Shown here one piece after another: positions 56,147-64,000 of a stretch of 64,000 nt of DNA. The notes below the pieces were generated by a model, which was not told the origin of the DNA, made no database searches, and saw only the letters and a program-made list of their open reading frames with translations. The DNA lies in contig OY755040.1 of the NCBI GenBank assembly GCA_963576565.1, positions 82,369,321-82,433,320 of the forward strand, in the 5' to 3' direction. Within the stretch, counting starts at the first letter, position 1; each line of letters starts with the position of its first letter. Source of the stretch: Aspidapion aeneum (Eukaryota; Arthropoda; Insecta; Coleoptera; Brentidae). The translations under genes were made by a program, and so were the position numbers.

Positions 56147-56612
56147 AATAAAATCCCCCGTGTCGTGCAAGTAAAAACCGCGAAAGGATTACTTGACGGT
56201 AGTTTGGTGCTTATTTGAATTAACTTAAGTATGACGTCCATAGTTATTGCGATAAAATTATTGTTGCAAAAATGCTAATTTATTGTTTAGACCCTTTGGG
56301 TAATTGAATAACTTTTTTTGGATTTTTTAGTTTTTTGGGTTTTTCTATAAAAATTGGGAATTTTTATGGTGGGCGGAATGTTTAATGCTGCCAGTTATTT
56401 TTGTTTTTGTTTTATTTTGAATTTTTGGGAAAACCTAACCTTCAAGTTTGTTTTAATATTTTTGGGCTTTTCGCAAAAACCTTCAAAAAAAGAAACTCCT
56501 TGTTTGGGAAAACTTCTGATCAGGTGATAGTTTCTCTCTTTGTTGAAACTTATTTTGCGTGCGCATGATTTTTGCCAAAATGATCAGGTGATCAAAAAGA
56601 AAGGGGAGCTTT
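56147..56612 (+). mobile_element. Partial BEL/Pao copy in inverted orientation (pol end and LTR start)
   Basis: The plus strand encodes KIPRVVQVKTAKGLLDGSLV, the end of pol. A purine-rich ggtgggcggaa follows, then the LTR start tgtttaatgctgccag (56366). This matches the reverse complement of the neighbouring minus-strand element (57404 back to about 56946), forming a large inverted repeat. A ~40-bp stretch at 56560-56603 (gcgcatgatttttgccaaaa ...) is itself inverted relative to the LTR order. Confidence 0.8.
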
Positions 56613-57107
56613 CACAAAAAATTACCCCAAAGTTAAATTTACTCCGTCTGGGAAATCAGACGTTTATTGAACTCAAAACAAAGGAAAAAAATCGGCAACA
56701 CGCTAGAAGCTTACCTTCTTCATTTAACAGCAGTACCACACTTCACTCGCGGCCGCGGCCTTTCTTGTGGTTGGAATTTCAGTCTTAAACTTAAAACACG
56801 TGTGACTTCTTTTAGTGTCTTGTCGGAAGTGAGTTCTTCATTCCCTTGTCAAATACAAGGGGGCGCTTCAAACTCCCAGCGTGTGCAAAACGCGTATGAT
56901 TTTTGCCAAAATGATCAGGTGATCAAAAAGAAAATAACTTTCAATAAAGAGAGAAATTATCACCTGATCGGAATTTTTCCCAAACAAGGAGTTTTATTTT
57001 GAAGGTTTTTGCTAAAAGCCCAAAAATATTAAAACAAACTTTAAGGTTAGGTTTTCCCCAAAAATCCAAAATAAAACAAAAACAAAAATAACTGGCAGCA
57101 TTAAAGA
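56613..57107 (-). repeat. 3' LTR of BEL/Pao deletion derivative
   Basis: Direct repeat of 61445-61938, for example ctccgtctgggaaatcagacg, ggccgcggcc, gatcaggtgatcaaaaagaa and ttcccaaacaaggagtttta in the same order. The two LTRs differ at several percent of positions, so this insertion is older than the one at 43767-50789. Confidence 0.85.
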
Positions 57108-57311
57108 TTCCGCCTCCCATAAAAATTCCCAATTTTTATAGAAAAACCCAAAAAACTAAAAAATGAAAAAAAAAAGGTTATTCAATTACCCAAAAATAAA
57201 ACAATAAATTAGCATTTTTGCAACAATAATTTTATCGCAATAACTATGGACGTCATACTTAAGTTAATTCAAATAAGCATGATTCACGCTACACAATGCT
57301 TTGAAGGTGGG

Positions 57312-58691
57312 TTACTGGCTGGGTAACGGACATACCTTCACCAAACTACGGTCAAGTAATCCTTTCGCGGTTTTTACTTGCACGACACGGGGGATTTTAT
57401 CTGGACTCGAGTAAATTTTTTCAATTCTACCGAGCGACCACTTCAGTGGGGGTAGGTTTTCGTCTTTCAACGTTACTTCTATGTGATTTACCCTGGCATA
57501 ACAAAAACACTTGGAAATAACACTGTGAACAGACAAAATCCAAAACTGTTGATTTAATAGGTACTCCAAGAAACGAGGACCCGGATGTCCATGCTCACTA
57601 TGGAATCTCTCAATAATCAAGGTGGTAAGCCTGTGACTATGAGGCAACAACATAGGGAATTTTATCTCATATACCAAATCAGTGTGACGTAATCTACCGC
57701 CCACCCTGAGGACACCATGGGAATCAAGAAAAGGAGCTAAGTTTCGAAGAGGCTTAGCACAACTCTCACCTTTACGTATCCTTTTCAAATCTTCCAGAAA
57801 AACTTCTTGTTGTACAACTCGCACAACAACTAAGGTAGCATAACAAAGATCGGCCTCATTGAGGGCTTTAGTAGGAAAAGATAAAGAAGGATCTTTTTTC
57901 ACTCGAAAAGGTCTCAAACAAAAGGCAACAATGCCTAATATTCTACGCAAAGAGGAGTACCCAGTAAGTAACACCTGTACTTCATCAAGGGGGATTTCTG
58001 TCACAAAAACAAAGCGATTTTCCTCAGGGGGCAGATCAGCATCAAACGAATCAATACTATGGTTTATAGGCCATGTTTCACTAGACTGGGCCAACCAGGA
58101 TGGTCCAGTAAACCAAAGAGGATGGTCTATCAATTGACTAGGGAGTAAGCTCCGGGATAAGCAATCAGCTGGGTTCTCCTTACCATTTACATGGTACCAA
58201 CAGCTGGGCGAAACTTTCTCTTTAATAGTCGTTACACGATTGGCTACAAAAACCTTTCGTTTTGATGGACACGATTTTATCCAAGCAAGAGTAACGCTGG
58301 AGTCAGACCAAGCAAAAATCGTATCAATCGGGATACAATCGAGGTGATTGCCAACAAACTCCAATAGTTCTGCCAACAATACAGCAGCACACAATTCTAG
58401 GCGTGGAATAGAAATACTTTTCAAAGGGCACACCCTACTTTTCCCACACAAAAGGGAGATAGAAATATTTACATTGGACTCAATTTGCCGAATATATACT
58501 GCACCACCATATGCACACATTGAGACATCACAAAAGCCATGCAGTTCAGTGGTTACAGCATTTTGCTTCACAACATAACGAGGTATTGATATCGAAGATG
58601 GTAGTTGCGAGACATAAAATTGCCACTGTGCAACAGTATCACTGGAGGGGGTATCATCCCATGACAGACCCTGGACCCACAAACGTTGCAT
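57312..58691 (-). pseudogene. BEL/Pao pol C-terminal part with integrase core deleted
   Basis: 459 open codons. The RNase H region is intact-looking: LHGFCDVSMCAYGGAVYI, ISIPRLELCAAVLLAELLE and IFAWSDSSVTLAWI (D-E-D). It continues through the linker (NPADCLSRSLLPSQLIDHPL) to the integrase zinc region (HRLTTLIIERFHSEHGHPG, then ISKCFCYARVN). There it jumps directly to IEVTLKDENLPPLKWSLGRI, the C-terminal domain, ending VKVCPLPSQ. The catalytic integrase core with its D, D and E is missing, yet the frame is preserved across the junction (near 57487). Confidence 0.9.
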
Positions 58692-58720
58692 TAATCATTT
58701 AGCAACCAAAACAACTGGGC

Positions 58721-59549
58721 CTAGGAACCCGAGTGGATCATATATCCTTGCAATCTCAGAGAGAATGTTTCCATGGGCATCACATCATAAGAAAACGAAT
58801 CAGATTTTGGACACCATTTTACCACCTTCACAACTGGGTGATGTGGAATAAAATATGAATGGAAGTCAGGGCTAGAATTGTCCAATTTCATATGCCCCTG
58901 GTCTAGGTAATCCTGAACAAAGTCTTTGTACGCACTATACAAAGCAGGATTTTTCAATAATCGGTTTTCCATCATATTGAATCTACGCAATGCTGTAGAG
59001 TCACAAGTTCTTGTCGAGGCTCTCTGAAAGGTAAACGAACAATATATCTGCCAGACTCAGTTCTAGGATGAGTGGTAGCAAATATTTTTTCACACAAGTC
59101 CTCATCAGAGGGAAGAGGGATTTTATTGAAGAGGTCGATTCCAGTTCCCAAAAATTTTGTAAGGTACTATCCAATTGAGATTCTATAGGGGAAGACACTG
59201 AGGTCAATAAACTAATGGGTTTTTGAGTTTTACGAGGACCATCAATACCAACCAAATATTGAATTAATGGCACAAGGTCCTCAATTTTCTCCTTTTTTAA
59301 AGCTAGGCACAAGCATCTGACCAAACAAATCAACAAAAGGTCTAAACTACTAGGCTGTCCAAAATTAGGATCAGCAAAATCTAAGTCTTTCAAGTATGGC
59401 CACTGAATAGAATCATATTCTACCACACTCACAGGTATGTTTCCACAAATTTTAGAAATAAGGATGGCATCACAGGAAAACAAACTATCAGGAAATTTAG
59501 AGGAGCCAATTTGCAATGTAACATTGCCATATGACGTACTAGAAATCAT
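58721..59549 (-). pseudogene. BEL/Pao pol N-terminal part with RT core deleted
   Basis: The frame at 59549-59001 includes the region after protease (WPYLKDLDFADPNFGQPSSL, FWELESTSS). After a frame change, 58990-58721 reads RRFNMMENRLLKNPALYSAY, KDFVQDYLDQGHMKL and SYFIPHHPV. It then jumps to VKWCPKSDSFSYDV, which normally lies well after the YMDD-type motif. The segment with the RT catalytic Asp residues is therefore absent. Another frameshift separates this from the 57312-58691 frame (58692-58790). Confidence 0.85.
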
Positions 59550-59569
59550 TCCATTTATTCCTTGGAGTT

Positions 59570-59776
59570 CTATTCGGACCCACTAGCGGAATCTAAAATT
59601 GCCCGACAAGACACAAACTTCTTGTTGGCATCTACAACTAAAACTTCAGCAGTTGCAAAAAGCACAGGTCTCCTCTTACGAGGTTCAAAATGGTTGCTAC
59701 TGGGTGTAGCGGTACACAATGCCTGTTTCGCACCTTCACTATTAGGTATACGGGGGGGTCTTCCCTGGACAATCAA
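59570..59776 (-). pseudogene. BEL/Pao protease fragment
   Basis: The minus strand encodes LFATAEVLVVDANKKFVSC and RAILDSASGSE. ILDS is the aspartic protease active-site motif (D-S-A/G). The frame ends just after it, leaving the protease incomplete. Confidence 0.75.
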
Positions 59777-60900
59777 CTTGGGGGCTCGGAGAGCTTTTCA
59801 CAAAGTGCAACAGGGAATGGTGAAGACCCTGGCACTGACGACACGTGGCATTTGTAGGGCATTGAGATACACCATGTTTGCCAAAGCAGTTAAAACACAA
59901 TCGTTCACGCTTAACAAATTGATGGCGTTGACCTACTTCTAATTCCAGAAATCGGGCACACTTCACAAGGGGGTGGTAGGGCTGCTGCTGGCAATAAGCA
60001 CAACCTTTATTACGAGACTGGCCTGTTCCAGTCAATAACACAGGATAGGGTGGTTTGCCACCCTTCCTAGGGGGTAGAGGAGGTGAGACCTCCTTCGGCT
60101 TATTCAAAAGAGAACTATTTTCCAAAGCCCGACAATTTTTCTCTAAGAATTTAAACAAATCTTTATAGGATGGGATTTCCTTATCACTATACTCAATCTC
60201 AAACTGAGTTTTCAATGGGGTATCAACTTTTTGCAAAAGAAGAATCATTTTAGCAAAATCTAAAAGGTCTACATCATCATAGTTTGACAATGCTACCAAA
60301 TTATCCCGAAAAGTGGACAACGATTTTATTATTAAAGCGCCTAATCATCGCATCGAAGGCTACTCGATAATTATCCGAGGTTAGCGGTATGTTCCTAATC
60401 ACAGATGCTGCTTCTCCCACCAGAGCGGTATTTAAGGCTTGAAATTTAGCTATTTCATTCATGTCAGCTTAATCATGAACAAGTGACTTAAACATATCAA
60501 AAAAGGTGGGCCATTTTATAAGATTACCGTCAAAATGGGGAAACTATTCTTTTAATTTCAAGACCCTTGTCCACATTTACCAGGGAATGGTTTAAAATTG
60601 CCTGGGAGGCATCTTGGTAATCCTCAGGAGCTCACGACAAATCGATCTAATTGTGTATTTCATTTCATCAAATTCCTGCACTAAGGTTTCCTGACTTTCC
60701 TGTATCTGATCACTACTATCTAAGCTTATAATTTCAAAATGTAAGGTATCAAATTGACTTACCAGAAAAGGCACATCTACCCATCTGGGTTTTAACTTTT
60801 TTGCCTTATCTGCATTGCCCTGGGCTTCGACGGCTTCATTGTAAGTCGTTTTTAATTTATTAAAAACGCTTTTTTGTTTTAAAATTTTTATTTCAGACAT
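59742..60900 (-). pseudogene. BEL/Pao gag, broken in the capsid region
   Basis: The ATG at 60900 (MSEIKILKQKSVFNKLKTTY) opens an N-terminal region of 102 codons. Between 60592 and 60321 the capsid domain is riddled with stops (remnants such as NTALVGEASVIRNIPLTSDN). The final 192-codon frame (60320-59742) carries QIEYSDKEIPSYKDLFKFLE-like sequence and CCHC-type knuckles (CAYCQQQPYHPLVKC, LCFNCFGKHGVSQC, CRQCQGLHHSLLH). Confidence 0.88.
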
Positions 60901-61444
60901 GACAAAGCGGTTTTTATCAGATCCAAAAAGGTAGGTTTTTTTCGCGACAACTTCGCTATCAACACACGGGTACGGTTCGCTAACAACGCGGCATCAATCT
61001 CGCGCTTAACGAAAGCAAAAAGAAGGTAAATTTCGACGGATTTGCCACAAACAAATTCGAAACCCGACGAAAATCAACAAAAATTCAATGAAACGTCAGC
61101 CAACAAGAAAAGAAACGTGACGTTGCCAAATGTCGAACGGGGGGTTTTTTCCGCCGCACGAGGTCATATACCAAACTCAGGGCAACCAACCTTCAAAATC
61201 ATGCGGAACCTAAAAAAAACAATGTTCGAATCTGGCAAAAAACGATAAAATGTAGCTGCTGTAAAAAAACTATAAAAGTACCAATTTTTTAACAAAAAAA
61301 ACTGTCAAATCCAAAAGGCTTTTTCATACATAAGGGTCTGAAGGACCAAAATAAACATCTGAGCGCGAAGGGCCAAATAGACGCGGGTCGCAAGGACCAA
61401 GGCGGCTTTACCCTGAAGGGGAAAAAACTAGAGATATCCCAAAA
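60901..61444 (-). other. Leader of BEL/Pao deletion derivative
   Basis: About 540 bp between the gag ATG and the 5' LTR, with a few aaggacca/aagggcca phrases (61340-61400). No gene. Confidence 0.5.
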
Positions 61445-61938
61445 AAAATTACCCCAAAGTTAAATTCGCCCCGTCTGGGAAAACAGACGTCTATTGAACT
61501 AAAAACAAAGGAAAAAAAATCGGCAACATGCTAGAAGCTTACCTTCTTTCATTTAACAGCAGTTCCAAAATTTCACTCGCGGCCGCGGCCTTTTCTTGGG
61601 GCTGGAATTTCGGTCTTTAACTTAAAACACGTGTGACTTCTTTCAGTGTCTTGTAGGAAGTGATTTTTTCATTCCCCTATCAAACACAGGGTGGCGCTTC
61701 AAACTCCCAGCGTGTGTAAAACGCGCATGATTTTTGCCAAAATGATCAGGTGATCAAAAAGAAAATAACTTTCAACAAAGAGAGAAATTATCACCTAATC
61801 GGAATTTTTCCCAAACAAGGAGTTTTATTTTGAAGGTTTTTGCTAAAAGCCCAAAAATATCAAAACAAACTTTAAGGTTAGGTTTTCCCCAAAAATTCAA
61901 AATAAAACAAAAACAAAAATAACTGGCAGCATGAAACA
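61445..61938 (-). repeat. 5' LTR of BEL/Pao deletion derivative
   Basis: Starts TGTTTCATGCTGCCAG on the minus strand at 61938 and ends about 61445. Jockey-like LINE 4 sequence lies directly outside its 5' end. Confidence 0.85.
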
Positions 61939-63193
61939 GATTTAGTATTGTGATCATGTATTAGAACAAGGTGTTCAAATTTCCCAAAGTTTTTAAATAA
62001 AAACATGATGCATTCAAAAATATATATGCCATAGAATGTCAGAATGTTAAGGCCCACAAACTTTCCTCTGCAGGACTCTCTAGCTCGCATCCCCAACATG
62101 ACTCTTACAACTCTCTTTTGAATCTTAAATGGTTCACACACCAGACTGAACTGCCTCCCCAGAAAATCACACCATACCTGAGGACTGAATAAAAGTTTGC
62201 ATAATATACAGACAGCAAAACATCTCTCTCCAGGTACTTATAGAGCATTCTGACAAAAAAGCGTGCTGTATTTATTCTCCTACATACCTCCCTGATATGA
62301 GTTTCCCAGTTTAAGGCTTGATCTATATGCATACCTAGGAACCTAACATCCTCTGCTGTTTCAAAAATCTCTCATTACTCATTTTTATCTTGTATAGTTT
62401 TAAAGGAGACAAAAGTTGATTTCTGGCAGTTAAGTAGCAAACTGTTTCCATCAAACCATCTTTGGGCCTCTGACAAGATGGCCTCTGCTATGTCGACTAG
62501 AGCTTCAGAGTTTTCTGCCCAAAAGAGCAGGTTTGTGTCATCAGCAAAGTTGACAATTTTTGAGAAAAGGGTGGCTACCGCCTCAGGCAGGTCGTTAATG
62601 TACACCAAGAACAGAAAGGGGCCTAGTACACTCCCTTGAGGAACTCCTAGGGCTCTTCAGAAAAATATTCTGACCCATCGCGTTCTATTTTTACTCTGTG
62701 TCTTCGGTCTGTGAGGTATGAAGTTACCCACCTGAGAGAAGGACCCTGGACACCATAAAGCTCTAGTTTTTCAGCAGAATACCATGATCTAGGCGGTCAA
62801 ACGCCTTGGAGAGGTCCAGAAATGCTCCCATAGTCTTCAATTTGCCTTCCAGGTTTTCCAAAAGCCTAGACAAATCATCTACATTTTATGATTTTTGTGG
62901 ATGTACAAGGTATTTTTTGATGTTTATTTAAGGTGTTAATATTAACCTTGGACATACATGTAATTGGTAACTATTGGATAGAAGAGGGAGTATTAATTTT
63001 AAGAAATAATCTCAATTTCAGTAAAAATGGACATATGAGGTATTGTTTCTTAAGAGTCGTTATGTGGCTGTCTTCACTGACTTTCCCTTCAAAAATCCAT
63101 GCTGGCTTATTGGCCTGTAATTTTCAATGTTGGAGGGGTCGTTTAAGACTAGCCAATTTAAGGTCTTTGGGAAAAGTACCCCACTTTGAAGAA
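61939..63193 (-). pseudogene. Jockey-like LINE 4 reverse transcriptase fragment
   Basis: Minus-strand RT pieces. Near 63180-63110 are LVLNDPSNIENYRPI and QHGFLKGKS with the intervening part deleted. Near 62830 is MGAFLDLSKAFDRLDHGILL (first Asp). LGVPQGSVLGPFLFLVYIND lies near 62640, SKIVNFADDTNLLFW (FADD) near 62545, and DQALNWETHIREVCRRINTA with the thumb region at 62332-62105. Frameshifts and stops occur throughout. Bounded by the BEL 5' LTR (61938) and by the giant LTR fragment (63194). Confidence 0.82.
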
Positions 63194-64000
63194 GTTAAGA
63201 AACAAATCGGGTTTATTACTTGTGGGCTGCAGGTTCGTCACCAAGTAATCATCATCCCGGATTTGACACACCAGTTTCCCTTTTCCTGGTTTTTATGAGT
63301 TTTGTTCTCTTTCGAGAAAGCAAAAATGATAACAAAGCAAAGATTATATTTCGTGGGCTGTATGTTTCGTCACCGACTTATAATTGTAGCGCTTTGCTAA
63401 ACCCCCGTCCTCGTTTCCCGTTTTTTTATTATTATTTTTGTTCTCTTTCGAGCAAAAATGATAACAAAGCTATAGATTATATTTTGTGGGCTGTATGTTT
63501 CGTCACCGACTTATAATTGTAGCGCTTTGCTAAACCCCCGTCCTCGTTTCCCGTTTTTTTATTATTATTTTTGTTCTCTTTCAAGGAAGCAAAAATGATA
63601 ACGAAGCTATAGATTATGTTTCGTGGGCCGTATGTTTCGTCACCGACTCATAATTGTAGCGCTTTGCTAACCCCCGTCCTCGTTTCCCGTTTTTTTTATT
63701 ATTATTTTTGTTCTCTTTCGAGGAAGCAAAAATGATAAAGCTATAGATTATATTTCGTGGGCTGTATGTTTCGTCACCGACTTATAATTGTAGCGCTTTG
63801 CTAAACCCCCGTCCTCGTCTCCCGTTTTTTTTTATTATTTTTGTTCTCTTTCAAGGAAGCAAAAATGATAACAAAGCTATAGATTGTGTTTCGTGGGCCG
63901 TATGTTTCGTTACCGACTCATAATTGTAGCGCTTTGCTAAACCTCCGTTCTCGTTTCCCGTTTCCAGTTTTTTTTTATTATTATTATTTTTGTTCTCTTT
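63194..64000 (+). mobile_element. Partial LTR of the giant LTR element, opposite orientation
   Basis: From ttaagaaacaaatcgggttt onward this is the reverse complement of the LTR array at 9325-10215. It starts with the diverged unit (ttacttgtgggctgc ... caccaagtaat) and continues with at least five regular ~137-bp units to the window edge. The LTR start is missing, so it is truncated or recombined next to LINE 4. The rest of the element would lie beyond 64000. Confidence 0.9.

Larger units (their letters stand above)
56613..61938 (-). mobile_element. BEL/Pao deletion derivative
   Basis: Minus-strand element with ~494-bp LTRs (56613-57107 and 61445-61938). Gag (60900-59742), protease (about 59600) and pol pieces (59549-57312) are present. 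Two large internal deletions remove the RT core and the integrase core, leaving RNase H and the C-terminal domain. The polypurine tract before the 3' LTR reads GGGAGGCGGAA, and the LTR first bases are altered (TCTTTAATG instead of TGTTTAATG). No matching TSD is visible, since the left end abuts an inverted copy. Confidence 0.88.

Overview
This 64 kb window looks like AT-rich arthropod (most likely insect) chromosomal DNA made almost entirely of transposable elements. It carries BEL/Pao and Jockey/RTE-type retroelements, a Penelope-like element with a GIY-YIG domain, TA-flanked fold-back MITEs, and no bacterial-style gene organisation. I found no host protein gene, rRNA, tRNA gene or CRISPR array that I can support. 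The order of insertion can be read from nesting and target-site duplications (TSDs).

1-15.5 kb: two BEL/Pao elements on the minus strand appear to share one LTR (integrase end at 14242-15525, LTR in two pieces at 10800-11293 and about 1413-1658, then gag at 1-1412). Two later insertions split this arrangement. One is a 9.1 kb LTR element without recognisable genes (1664-10794, 5-bp TSD TATTT, LTRs of 2.6 and 3.0 kb, primer-binding site and polypurine tract present). The other is a 2.86 kb DNA transposon (11312-14168, 4-bp TSD TACG) whose broken transposase has the RAG1/Transib arrangement of catalytic residues and whose ends begin CACAGTG/CACCGTG.

15.5-23.5 kb: debris of an RTE-like LINE, including a head-to-head 5' inversion, and a nested group of about 0.7-1.3 kb fold-back elements at TA sites.

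23.7-28.6 kb: a LINE with a C-terminal zinc-finger/restriction-like endonuclease, interrupted by a Jockey-like LINE (minus strand). 28.9-40.5 kb: a second Jockey-like LINE (minus) whose ORF1 is interrupted by two tandem, 99% identical Penelope-like copies carrying hammerhead-ribozyme motifs. Degenerate cgaaa/gtaaa-rich sequence lies on both sides.

40.5-43.2 kb: an ACGTAC-rich terminal-inverted-repeat element, a Jockey RT fragment and a small MITE. 43.8-50.8 kb: a complete BEL/Pao element (plus strand, TSD CAAAC) with nearly identical LTRs but a badly broken coding region.

50.8-56 kb: mostly unassigned DNA with a MITE and short tandem duplications. 56.1-61.9 kb: a BEL/Pao deletion derivative (minus), with an inverted partial copy abutting it. 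61.9-63.2 kb: another Jockey RT fragment. 63.2-64 kb: part of a further LTR of the giant non-coding LTR element, in opposite orientation and running off the window.

The strongest candidates for something undescribed are the giant-LTR element with its covarying hairpin array and palindromic internal repeats, the RAG1-like transposon, and the Penelope tandem with a dimer-type hammerhead.
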